Shown: in pieces, positions 1-8,654 of the stretch
How the letters are laid out: the number at the start of each line of letters is the position of its first letter
How positions within the stretch are numbered: position 1 is the first letter of the stretch
Assembly: GCA_904063045.1 (NCBI GenBank)
Contig: CAJFCJ010000125.1
Coordinates: 1 to 43,416, forward strand
DNA from: Dimorphilus gyrociliatus
Taxonomy: Eukaryota; Annelida; Polychaeta; Dinophilidae
Length of the DNA: 43,416 nucleotides
Reading direction: 5' to 3'
Made by a program: the position numbers and the translations under genes
The notes under the pieces: model-generated
Seen by the model: only the letters and a program-made list of their open reading frames with translations
What the model was told of the DNA's origin: nothing
Database searches by the model: none

Positions 1-1
1 A

Positions 2-723
2 ATGGACCTAAACAAAACCAAGCTCCTAGAAGAAAAAAAACAGGAAGAAAGACACCCTACTCCAGAGCTCCAGACAAACCAGATGGGTACAAGTCACAAA
101 GAGCAGACTGCACCTGATGCAAATGGTTTTAAAGGTTCTCTAAGTGACAAGGAAAAAGCCCTGACTAGAGCTATGAGTAAAACTTACAGTTCTATTCACC
201 AGATTGAGAGACTTAAGGAATATAACCCTTGGACCAAAAAGGCCATGGATATGATGGACTCAATTAGAATCACAGGAGGTCCATTACTGGGGAAAGACTC
301 AACCAACTACATGAAATAGCCAATACTTGTGCTAGAGAAACAAATAGAGTGGTGCTGGAGGAGCTCAATGAGAGGCTCTCTAAAATGAGGGACAAGATAA
401 AAAATGATCAGCAAAATTACAATCAATCAGAGGTTAAGAAAGCTATTGAAGTAGCCAAAACCAGATCGATACAAAAATATGGCAAAAAGATTAATTGGGC
501 CAACTTAAAGAAAGTGTATACTTGGTTACAAAAATCTAAAAGCTCCTTAGATGACTCTTTCAATAGAGAGCTCCATGAAAATTTCCTACCATACAGAGAT
601 CCAAGAAACCAGCAGACAAAACGCACGACAAAGAACTTACAAGAATCTAAGGATGAAATCTCAGAACTAAGAAAGGAATTGGCAATCATGACTGTCTTAT
701 TAAAGGAATTACAGAGAAAATGA
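2..723 (+). pseudogene. PLE N-terminal region (two ORF pieces)
   Basis: Two open stretches, 2-319 and 349-723, lie in the same orientation as the reverse transcriptase that follows. They are rich in Lys, Glu and Gln, and the second ends in a coiled-coil-like stretch (ESKDEISELRKELAIM). PLE proteins start with a poorly conserved lysine-rich region, so these are most simply the broken N-terminus. They are separated by a stop and a frame change. The 117 aa ORF on the opposite strand over 423-773 is treated as a shadow. Confidence 0.6.
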
Positions 724-980
724 GTGCTGATGAGGAGACTATGGACCAGGGAAACTCCTAACTCTTCAAGCACAACAGCATAAAATTTATGTTTTTAAAC
801 ATGTTTTTATCAATAAAACAGAACCAAGTATGGTTTTTAACCTATGTAGGAATCTAACATCAAGAGTTTTGCCTGAACACTATGGACAAGGTCTGGGCTT
901 TGCTGGACTTGGGCCCCAAATAAATTTATAAACTTGCACTTCACAGGGTCTTGGATTATACATTAAATGGCTAAAGATCA

Positions 981-1662
981 TTGAGAAAAATGGTACACCA
1001 AGATTTCGAAATAATCACTAAAGAAAAACTTCTTGACATACAAGCACGCATCTCTACTGAACTAATGAGGGAGTTAAATTACATGCCCTCTAGTCATATT
1101 CCAGAAATTAACCATATCACAGACAGGATATATGACATTATAAAGGGCTCTGAAAAAATTAATAGAGCCCAGAAGGGTTTTGAAAATCAAGGCCTAATGA
1201 AAAACTTCCTCAACAATCATCCTAACATTATCATTAAACCAGCTGATAAAGGAAGAAGGATTGTCTTAATGGACAAAGAGGACTATGTCTTTGAAGCCAT
1301 GACACAGCTCTGTGACAGAACAACCTACAAACAGGTCAGCAATAAAATAAGCTCTACCCAATGGACCCGGTTAAATGAAATCTTAATGAATTGGTTACAA
1401 TGAAAATTATTACCAATCTACAGCAACTCTGATGGCTCCACAGAATAGCCCAGGAGATAGAAAGTTTTACCTCCTACCTAAAATTCATAAACACAGCTCC
1501 AATGGAGAGTACCATATAGGATCCCAAGGGGAGACAGTGGTGAGCTATGTAGGCTCTGATCTATATAAATATCTAAATTTGTTGATCACTATCTGGTCAA
1601 AATGGCAAAAAGTACTAGCTATGTTAAAAACACCCAACATTGCATTGGCAAACTATCTATGA
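981..1662 (+). pseudogene. PLE reverse transcriptase, N-terminal motifs
   Basis: The first piece (981-1403) carries the stretch IIIKPADKGRRIVLMDKEDY, the PLE hallmark equivalent to RT motifs 1-2 (KPADKG, VLMD..DY). The next piece (1432-1662) carries FYLLPKIHKH, the PLE form of the 'lPKiHK' motif. The two pieces are in different frames with a stop between them. The reaction would be RNA-templated DNA synthesis primed on cut target DNA. This copy is inactive by inspection. Confidence 0.88.
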
Positions 1663-1671
1663 TACATAATT

Positions 1672-2130
1672 GGCAAAAGAGGGATCTTCACAGCAGATGT
1701 AGAAGCTCTATACCCAAGCATTAACCCTCAATGGGGCATAAAAGCTGTTAAAGAGTTCATGTTAACCCACTACCATGAAGGTAGACCTGATGAACTAATC
1801 TTGGAATCCTTTGGATTTGTCTCAACAACAATGATTTCACCTTTGGAACCACAGGTTCCTGCAAATAAAGGGCACAGCTATGGGAGCTCCATTTAGTCTG
1901 CATATGCAAACATAGTGTTACACACCTGGGAACATGAATTGGTCACAGATTTTACAGAGGACATTGAGTACTATGGCAGGTACATTGATGATATCATTTT
2001 GGTCACTAAACCAGACAGGGACATCATGGAGTTCAAGACAAGACTAAACAACAGAAATCCAGATATCAAGCTCACTTGGTCCCAGAACCTAAATCAAGTA
2101 CTTTTCTGGACTTGGACCTACATATACTAG
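1672..2130 (+). pseudogene. PLE reverse transcriptase catalytic core (motifs A-C), broken
   Basis: Motif A is visible as DVEALYPSI near 1696-1722, with the first catalytic Asp present. Motif B (GTAMGAPFS) is readable around 1868-1895 after a frame change. Motif C is the box GRYIDDI, with YIDD at 1981-1992 supplying the two catalytic Asp. Catalytic residues therefore survive, but the frame is broken between A and B and stops at 2130. The fold is the retroelement/telomerase-type right-hand RT. PLE RTs are known relatives of telomerase. Confidence 0.88.
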
Positions 2131-2230
2131 GGAATCTCTTTCCTGGGAAACCCATTTTAAGGCTACTGACTCCAGAATACTGCTACACACCAAATCCAAT
2201 CATCCACCACACACATTCAGAGGTATCCTA

Positions 2231-2956
2231 ATGAGCCAGCTAACTAGATATATGAGAAACTGCAAAGATCCCAAAATGGCTATCTCACAGTTCAAAGATC
2301 TCATTAGAATCAATAAAGTCAATGGCTACACCTGGAGAATGGGGAGGGACACCATCAAAAAATTCAACACCAGAGCTGAAGAAAAAAAGGCACTGAGGTA
2401 TAAAGTCAATAAATGTTGTAACACTAGATGTGATACTTGCCTCAGACTGGACTCCAGAGATGAGGTATTTGACCTATACCAGGTCAACTCTTGGAGCTTA
2501 ACCCAAAGCATTAACTGTAACACCAAGGGTTGTGTCTATATCCTACAATGCTCTATGTGTGGGTTAGCATATGTGGGTATGACTACAGATACTATCAAGT
2601 GTAGATGGGGTACCCATAATTTGGGCTTCAAAAACAAGATAGATAGACCACTATATAACCATATGGCAACACATGATATCAAGAAGTTCAAGATCTACAT
2701 AGCTGCTGTAGCTCCTAAGGAACTCACAGAGAGCTCAGTAATAGTTTGGTTAATGAGAAAAGAAACTGAAATCATCAACCATTTGGATACACTGTTCCCA
2801 CATGGTCTTAATAAACATGAAGGTTTTACCACCAGGGAAATGGTACCACTCCTCATACCACAACACAATGGAGCCCAACTAATAGCTGAGAAAGTCAAGA
2901 GAACAATCCACCAGCTAGCCCTAACAGCTCTCACTTCCAAATGTATAAGTCAATAA
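2231..2956 (+). CDS. PLE C-terminal GIY-YIG endonuclease domain (fragment)
   Basis: This open stretch of 241 codons is the best preserved part of the element. Residues 61-70 contain a cysteine cluster (KCCNTRCDTC), which in canonical PLEs precedes the nuclease. Residues 102-116 give CVYILQCSMCGLAYVG, matching the GIY...YIG core as VYIL...YVG. A conserved Arg follows in TIKCRW, and the later helix segment LYNHM and an acidic RKETEII stretch are also present. The GIY-YIG nuclease nicks target DNA to prime integration. The ATG at 2231 is simply the first Met after the frame break and is not a true start. Confidence 0.88.
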   Translation: MSQLTRYMRNCKDPKMAISQFKDLIRINKVNGYTWRMGRDTIKKFNTRAEEKKALRYKVNKCCNTRCDTCLRLDSRDEVFDLYQVNSWSLTQSINCNTKGCVYILQCSMCGLAYVGMTTDTIKCRWGTHNLGFKNKIDRPLYNHMATHDIKKFKIYIAAVAPKELTESSVIVWLMRKETEIINHLDTLFPHGLNKHEGFTTREMVPLLIPQHNGAQLIAEKVKRTIHQLALTALTSKCISQ

Positions 2957-3084
2957 CTGCCTTTAGGATTCCAACTACTACCAGACACTGGCTTATCAAT
3001 AAGAAGGTTGATGAGATGATGGAAAAACACATAGAAAAAATTCTACTCCAGAAAAGCCAAAGTGAACTCCAAGAACTGTAATGA

Positions 3085-3330
3085 ATTTCAGCAGCTACAA
3101 CAAGCTCTACAAGCTACAATGAACTCCAAAAGCTACAGTTAGCTACAATAAGGTCCAAGAGCTCCAAGGAGCTACAGTAGCTCAGTTGAGCTCCAATACC
3201 ACAGGAGACCTTGAAGAGCTCAGTAGAGCTCCAAGAACTCAGTAGAGCTCCAAGAGCTCTAAGAGCTCAGTAGAGCTCCAAGAACTCAATAGAGCTCCAA
3301 GAGCTCAAGTGAGCTTCAACAGTTCTTACA
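3085..3330 (+). repeat. Imperfect AGCTC-rich tandem repeat inside the PLE
   Basis: About 245 bp are dominated by short units such as AGAGCTCCAAGA and ACTCAGTAGAGCTC, repeated with small variations. There are many GAGCTC palindromes. It lies between the nuclease ORF and the acidic ORF. Confidence 0.75.
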
Positions 3331-3348
3331 ACTTAGTCAGACAAAGAA

Positions 3349-3540
3349 ATGGTCCCTACCAAGGAACAGACTGAGGAGGAAGAAGATGATGACAACTATG
3401 ATGATATGGAAGATGGTGAGTATCAATATGAAAGCACTCCAAAAGAGAATAGCAATATTGGAATACAACAAAGACTCCTAATCAAAAGATCAGGTGATGA
3501 ATTTGAAGTAGTACCTTCAAAGAAACAAAGAAAAATGTAG
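3349..3540 (+). CDS. Short acidic ORF of unknown function in the PLE 3' region
   Basis: 63 codons from ATG at 3349 to TAG. The N-terminal half is strongly acidic (EQTEEEEDDDNYDDMEDGE). The C-terminus is basic and resembles a nuclear localisation signal (PSKKQRKM). I do not recognise it. It lies between the nuclease and the ribozyme, so it may be part of the pseudo-LTR region of an adjoining copy, or chance coding in an A-rich tail. Confidence 0.3.
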   Translation: MVPTKEQTEEEEDDDNYDDMEDGEYQYESTPKENSNIGIQQRLLIKRSGDEFEVVPSKKQRKM

Positions 3541-3643
3541 TTAGGTGGCGCTAGTGCAAGGGCAGCCATCTTGTTTTCATGTTTTATATATAAATTTTTT
3601 TTGTGGTGATGGTATAAATACTTATGTTTGTGTTCAGTTTAAC

Positions 3644-3688
3644 TTACAACCTGATGAAGCCTCAAGTAGAGGCGAAATATTGTTGTAA
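3644..3688 (+). ncRNA. Hammerhead ribozyme of the Penelope-like element
   Basis: Stem I: TTACAAC (3644-3650) pairs with GTTGTAA (3682-3688), 7 bp. The core CTGATGA is at 3651-3657, followed by one extra A. Stem II: GCCTC (3659-3663) pairs with GAGGC (3669-3673) around the loop AAGTA. Core GAA is at 3674-3676. The minimal stem III is AT/AT at 3677-3680 with essentially no loop. Residue 17 is T (allowed as H), so cleavage is predicted between 3681 and 3682. Very short stem III hammerheads are known in PLE pseudo-LTRs, where they are thought to work best as dimers. All core residues I can check are intact. The extra A after CTGATGA is the only irregularity. Confidence 0.85.
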
Positions 3689-3769
3689 TATGTTTTAAAG
3701 TTTAAAATAAAAAGTTGATGAAAAAGAAAAAATTTAATTGTTATTGAATAAGACTAAGAGTTTGACAGA

Positions 3770-4010
3770 GCACTGAAGCACCAAGGAGCTCATACATAGA
3801 GAACTCCTACCTATTGGAAAATTGGTAGAACCCTGGAACACCAACTAACCAGTTCCCAAAACCTGACTAAGACTGGGAGCCCAGATCTATAATCCTGACC
3901 AAGGAGAACCCCTACCTAACATTGAGTAAAAGTTAGGTATTACACTGGAACACTAGCTAACCAGTTCCCAAAAACATTACCAGAGTTGTGTGAGTGGCCT
4001 AACCCATAAC
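3770..4010. repeat. Two-copy tandem duplication (about 120 bp unit)
   Basis: Two similar blocks, about 3776-3860 and 3898-3985, share the order 'caaggag...cctacct...ggaacac...ctaaccagttcccaaaa'. The function is unknown. They lie between the PLE 3' end and a telomere-like tract. Confidence 0.6.
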
Positions 4011-4043
4011 CCTTACCAAACCCTAACCTAACCCTAACCCTAA
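4011..4043. repeat. Interstitial telomere-like tract (CCCTAA)n
   Basis: Degenerate units read ACCCTAACCTAACCCTAACC, i.e. the TTAGGG telomere unit on the minus strand with a few irregular spacings. It is too short and too degenerate to be a real telomere. Confidence 0.75.
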
Positions 4044-5620
4044 TCTCAAATCTTTTTACAGAATTCAGTTATCTCTTACTGTTCCAGAGTTATGGCGCCT
4101 TCAAAATTTGTTTATTATTTCTTACATATAAGCAGCCAATAGAAAATATTTGTCAGGGATGAATTAAATCTCTTAGGAATTAACATACATCTTTGTTATT
4201 CTGTACATAGAATAATATTACTACCCTGTTCATAAATCTTTTTACAGAATTCAAGTATCTCTTATAGTTTGAGAGCTACATTTACTTAATATTTAATGCA
4301 TATTCCTTATATAATTCATTATAATAATTAATGTTTTTTAAATGACAAATACTTAATTAATGTACTGAATGTCTTTCTAATTGTACATATTTTTTTCTGA
4401 CAATAATTATGGTTCAAATTTGATCAAAATCGGCCCAGTAGTTGCTGAGATATGCATTCTTTTGAATGTTGTACTTTAACACTGTTACAGGCTAATATAG
4501 ATAAAAAAATATTTGTCATAAAAAAATTAAATTTGTTAATTTTTAAGCTAGAGCTTTCAAATTTGGTACATAAGCTAATATTCTTAAGCCAATCTCAAAT
4601 CTTTTCACAGAATTCAATTATCTCTTATGGTTTCCTAGCTAGGTTACCTTGAAGTTTAGTAGCATCTTCCTTATATAATTCATTATATAAATTTTTTTTT
4701 TTAAATGGAAAATATTGTGTTTGTGTAACTAATATATTTCTAATTATCCATGTCTTCTTCTGCCAATAATTTTACTTCAAATTTCGTCAAAATCTGCCAG
4801 GTAGTTGCTGAGATATGGATCTTTTTTAATGTTATGTTTAAACTCAGTTGTATGACATAAAAATAAAACATTTGCCAAAAAAAACTAGATTTGTTATCAA
4901 TTATGATAGAGCTTTGAAATTTTGTACATATACTAATATAGGTATTCTAATCTCAAATCTTTTTACAGAATTTTGTTATCTCTTATAGTTTTTGAGCTAC
5001 GTTGCCTTGAAGTTTAGTGCATCTCTTTTATGTAATTCATTAAATAATTTATTTTTTTATATAAGTTACTTTTGAACAGTACATTAAATGTCAGCCTATA
5101 ATCATATTTTCGTCACAAAATTTTTATTCTGTTATTAATTAAGTTAAAGCTTTCAAAAACTGTACATAGATTGATATTATTACGCCTATATCAAATCTTT
5201 TTACAGAACTCAATTATCTTTTATGGTTCAAAAGATATGGCGCTGTCACGTTTTATTCATTATTCTTTATTTGTGAGCTGTATGAAATATTCGTCAGGGT
5301 TAAACTAACTCTGTTATTAATAATCATAAAGCTTTCAAAGTTGGTACATAGATTAATATTAGTGGGCCTATTATAAATCTTTTTACAGAATCCAAATATC
5401 TCTTTTAGCTCAAAAGTTATGGCAACTTTATATTTTAATTGATACTTTGTATATAGACCTACAAAAAACATTTGTCGTCTGAAATCTAACTTTGTTATTA
5501 CTTAACTTAGAGCTTTGAAACTTGGTATATTGACTATTTTTGGTTTGCCAATCTCAAATCTGCTTACAGAATCCAAATATCAGTTACTATTAGAAGTTAA
5601 GGTGTTTTACAGTTTGCTAT
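4044..5620. repeat. Diverged tandem satellite, period about 181 bp
   Basis: The anchor AATCTTTTTACAGAATTCA recurs at about 4049, 4235, 4598, 4956, 5194, 5376 and 5557. At the half-way positions 4416 and 4777 a related sister unit reads CAAAAT..GCC..GTAGTTGCTGAGATATG. Spacing is 179-186 bp or twice that, except one interval of 238 bp that needs an indel. Units also share 'TTCAAATTTGGTACATA' about 55 bp before the anchor. No gene is seen in this stretch. Confidence 0.8.
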
Positions 5621-5979
5621 TATAAGGAAATTAGAAACAATTCCAACAGAGTGTTTATGTAGAAAAATTTTCTACCTACCAGAATGGAAAGTACATTTAA
5701 AATAGCCAAACTGCAGTTTATTGACTAATTGTTGTTAATTAAGATAGAGATTTGAAATTCAGTACATACATTAATACTATAATGCTGATATCAAGTTACA
5801 ACAAACTCTTATCTCTCTTTAACATGTTTGTAGAACTTTCTCACACTCAGATGTAATTTGATTATCAGTGATTTTAAAGTTTACTAACTAACTTCATGTC
5901 TCCACATTGGTGTTATATAATTTTATCTAGGCCAGATTAGCTTATGGCATGTTCCCACAGGATTTTCCATGTGTCTTAT

Positions 5980-6290
5980 ATATATTATAAATGTTTTTTT
6001 CACAGAAATCATTTATAGTTTGAAGATTAAGGAGTCAACATCACCTTAAAAATAGCTGGTCTTATGAACAACTTCTACAATTCCTTTCAAAATATACATC
6101 CTTCAATGATATAATGGTATGTAGATATGTCATTGAACAGGAAAGTGTGTTATATATATTTTGAATGTTTTATTCACATGGTTCATATTTAGTTTGAAGA
6201 ATAAGGAGTCAAAATCACATTTAAAATACCCAGTTAAATGAACATCCCCTACAATTGCTGATGATTTTAAAATGGTATGTACAAATTCTG
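5980..6290. repeat. Two-copy tandem repeat, period about 175 bp
   Basis: The block around TAGTTTGAAGATTAAGGAGT (near 6015) recurs near 6190 as TAGTTTGAAGAATAAGGAGT. Shared flanks are 'tatatat..aatgtttt..cacag' before and 'gaacatc/aacttctacaatt' after. The period is close to the neighbouring 181-bp satellite, so it may be a distant continuation of the array. I see nothing else between 5620 and 6500. Confidence 0.65.
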
Positions 6291-6521
6291 ATATACAGTA
6301 TCATAATACATAGCACTTTCAATATGATATATATTAAAAAAAACCTGGCGATTGTATTTCTCTCAAAGGTTTTTGAATAAGTAGTACACAGGTATAAAAT
6401 AGTAACAGATTAATTTTTGTTTACAGCCTTCAGAAGCATATTACACAGTATTGAGTTATTGAAGTCTTAAACTGGTTTTTTTGCTATTCATTTTATCATA
6501 AACTCCATATTGTCAAAAAAA

Positions 6522-6529
6522 TATAAAAG
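6522..6529 (+). promoter_or_regulatory. TATA box candidate for the secreted peptide gene
   Basis: TATAAAAG lies 80 bp upstream of the ATG at 6609, leaving room for a short 5' UTR. An (AT)n run follows directly, so chance is possible. Confidence 0.4.
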
Positions 6530-6608
6530 ATATATATATGTATATATATCAACTAGAATATTTTATACTTTCACACATTTCAAATCTTTTACAAGCTACT
6601 TCCAAATC

Positions 6609-6914
6609 ATGAAATATCTTTTGGGCATTTGTCTTGTTATTATGCTGGCACATTGTGCAATTTCTGCACCATTTCAAAGTGAATTGATGGAGTTATTGGA
6701 TGGAAGAGATGAAGGATTGATGGAAACTCTTCTTATGAGAGAATTATTGGAGAAGGTATTATATATAGAAAATTTATTCCATAAGCTTTATTTGTACTTT
6801 TCCTTTCAGCGATATACTAGCAGAAATTCTTGCCTACATTGCAAACGACAATTTTTTGAGAATTGTAATTCAAGAAGATCATATTGTCTTGCAACCTATA
6901 ATATATCTTTCTAA
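6609..6914 (+). CDS. Small secreted cysteine-rich prepropeptide, two exons
   Basis: I do not recognise the family. Exon 1 (6609-6755, 49 codons) encodes a clear signal peptide (MKYLLGICLVIMLAHC, likely cut after AISA), then an acidic Leu/Glu propeptide ending LLMRELLEK. An intron with GT at 6756 and a pyrimidine-rich TTTTCCTTTCAG acceptor ending at 6809 is 54 nt long. Exon 2 (6810-6914) begins with Arg, so splicing creates a Lys-Arg processing site. A mature peptide of about 34 residues with four Cys (C-x2-C-x7-C-x6-C) follows. This layout is typical of neuropeptide, antimicrobial or venom-type precursors; which one cannot be told. The intron is a multiple of three without a stop, so retention would leave an open but altered protein. 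The ATG at 6609 is chosen over an upstream in-frame Met because the signal peptide starts there. Confidence 0.7.
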   Translation: MKYLLGICLVIMLAHCAISAPFQSELMELLDGRDEGLMETLLMRELLEKVLYIENLFHKLYLYFSFQRYTSRNSCLHCKRQFFENCNSRRSYCLATYNISF

Positions 6915-7076
6915 TATCAGAAAGAAGGGGAGAAAAGCTTATGTAAAATTAACAAAAGCTCCACACATTAAGGAAAAACACTAGAATGCATAATTTTTTG
7001 AGAGTAGAATGTTTTTATTACATCTGATATTTTTTCTCTTTAATACATATTTTACAAGATTTATGATTACTTGTAT

Positions 7077-7480
7077 TGTACTTTGTTGTATTGTGATTGT
7101 AGGAATTTTGTTCTCATCCCAAACATATTTGTCCATACCCCTCATTTAATATTACACCAAAGCACTTGTCCAAATAGAACCTCAACAAATGAATGATATT
7201 TGTCCAAAGTTTTATATCAAACTTTCAACAAAAAGCCAGTGTTTTCCAAATAAGATATGTATTGAATATTCTGAGCTTTTATCTCTATCTGTACCCAGCT
7301 CACAATGCTATTGTTAAGTATTCATATTAAATAGTATTGAATTAAGTCTATGGTTTTCTAAAAGAGCATCTATATTGAACTGAAGTATCACAATTTATTT
7401 TTAAACATTCATTTTTTCACTCACACAGTACTGTCACATATTTTCCCTTTTATACCTCTCACAGTTACCCTTGTCATTTA
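7077..7480 (-). mobile_element. Solo LTR, Ty3/Gypsy family A (diverged)
   Basis: It begins TGTACTTTGTTGTATTGTGA, nearly identical to the LTR ends at 14455 and 24987, and continues with the shared 'GTCCAAATAGAACCT' and 'CCAGT.TTTC' segments. No internal region adjoins it. The distal end (near 7477) is approximate because divergence rises. The strand is that of the family's coding sense. Confidence 0.6.
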
Positions 7481-7879
7481 AGTGTGGGCCTGATTCTACT
7501 CGTCTTCAATATTACTAAAAAGATTGAGGGAAACCTCAATTGTAATTCAGACCACATGTTTTTCATTGCTGATTGTAAAAAGTGTAATTGGGCTATGGCT
7601 AGCTTCACCATATCTCCACTACATAGAATGTCTGGCTCTTTTGCAAATACCAACACTCTGAATCTATTAGAATGTTGGCCATCCCCATGGTGGCATATTA
7701 AAACAGTCTTGTGGAGAATTTGTAAGTGGTTTTGTTGGAGATACAGTTACAGCTTAGGCTGGGGAATTGCTACTCAAGATAGCAACTCCTCAATAGCTAC
7801 ACCAACCCTTAGCCAAAGCTTGGTTATAAGTGTGTGTGCACTTTTGGGATTACCAGTCTGTACTGATTGTGCTAATCCC
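7481..7879. other. Non-coding stretch, nothing recognised
   Basis: This 400-bp stretch is relatively GC-rich for the window, with an open frame on + (7484-7882) that lacks any domain or signal. It probably belongs to a repeat ending in the adjacent telomere-like tract. Confidence 0.4.
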
Positions 7880-7913
7880 TAACCCCAAGACCTAACCTAA
7901 CCTAACCCTACCC
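7880..7913. repeat. Interstitial telomere-like tract
   Basis: Sequence CCTAACCCCAAGACCTAACC followed by more CCTAA units and CCCTACCC. The phrase 'CCCCAAGACYTAACC' is shared with the tract at 19072-19098, so both probably come from one repeat family. Confidence 0.7.
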
Positions 7914-8481
7914 GGATTAAAGGCTAATGGGATTATCAATATTGTCAGGCAAAAGATTATTACTGAGGGAATAATGATAACGATGTATTTTTGAAAAATT
8001 GATTCGTCAAATGGTCTAACAATGGCTTGGTGTCTCTCCAACGTAACGAGTAGGGTACAAATAGATGATAATATCCGTGAAAATGTCATTAGTGCACCTA
8101 ATATTTGGCAAATTGTGCCATTTTTCCAAATATTGTCGTTTTCCAGATAGGAATTTGAAAAGTACATATCCGCAATACCAACAAAAAGAATATAGAGAGA
8201 TGTAACAAAATCACCAAATTCCAAAAAGCCAAAAGATAAGTCTTATCAAATCTGAACTTAATAATCTATCGCAACTGAAAAACATTTGTACAGACGGTAA
8301 ACAGTCGACATGCTTGCCAATATTCTTCAATACTGGACAGCAAAACTGGAATTTATCACCGAAAATCCTTTTAATCTTTACTAAACCTAATAGACTATTC
8401 TTTAATTGTAATAATACAACGTAAGATTCCTTTAAATTTGAAACTATTTGAAATTCAATTTGTGGAAAATTTGTGAATATT
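7905..8481 (-). pseudogene. LGR-type (leucine-rich repeat) GPCR fragment: hinge plus TM2-TM4
   Basis: Read on the minus strand, 8481 to about 8229 is open and carries a cysteine-rich hinge (FQFCCPVLK, then FFSCDRLLSSDLIRLIFW) leading into TM1, as in glycoprotein-hormone/relaxin-type LGRs. A frame change at about 8215-8250 then leads straight into TM2 (FGDFVTSLYILFVGIAD). The conserved extracellular stretch follows with its Trp and disulfide Cys (NDNIWKNGTICQ), then TM3 ending LERH in place of DRY, and TM4. Some 35-40 residues between TM1 and TM2 are missing and TM5-7 are absent. The last open codons run into a telomere-like tract, where CCGG|GTAGGG could act as a splice donor. The receptor would sit in the plasma membrane and bind a peptide or glycoprotein hormone. 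This copy looks dead, unless the deletion is an assembly error. Confidence 0.7.
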
Positions 8482-8654
8482 TATGTATTAAATCAATCTT
8501 TCATAAGTAATGTCTTTTGACATTGTAATAGTAATGTCAGTTTAAAATTTATGAAATAAAAGTATCAAGTTAATAGAGAATTAAAGAAAACACTGATTTC
8601 TTCTGTTTGTTTAAGCCAAATTTTTAAATGTGAATTATTCAATTGACTTGAATA

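Larger units (their letters stand above)
2..3720 (+). mobile_element. Penelope-like retroelement (PLE), decayed, 5' end outside window
   Basis: The block reads in order: N-terminal PLE region, reverse transcriptase, GIY-YIG endonuclease, an AGCTC-rich tract, a short acidic ORF and a hammerhead ribozyme fold. This order (RT, then GIY-YIG, with ribozyme-bearing pseudo-LTRs) is the known layout of canonical Penelope elements. The reading frame is broken at several points: stops near 318, 723, 1403, 1662 and 2130, with frame changes between pieces. The copy therefore cannot make one protein. The first base of the window is already inside the element, so the upstream pseudo-LTR is not seen. The 3' limit is set just after the ribozyme and an A-rich stretch, and is approximate. 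Confidence 0.9.

Noticed and set aside
423-773. 117-residue ORF on the minus strand
   Set aside because: It is the complement of the Penelope N-terminal region, with Leu/Ser/Phe-rich composition expected of a shadow frame.
3677-3690. Alternative 5-bp stem III (ATATT/AATAT) for the hammerhead
   Set aside because: It would put G at position 17, which is not allowed, and would use up bases needed for stem I. The fold with 7-bp stem I is consistent throughout.
4011-4043. True chromosome end
   Set aside because: The tract is under 40 bp, irregular, and followed by tens of kb of ordinary sequence.
4044-5620. Could the regular array be a CRISPR?
   Set aside because: Units are about 181 bp, diverged along their whole length, with no short direct repeat plus spacer pattern, and the genome is eukaryotic.
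7484-7882. 132-residue ORF on the plus strand, Trp- and Cys-rich
   Set aside because: No signal peptide, domain or splice context. Opposite-strand ORF is equally featureless. It ends in telomere-like repeats.
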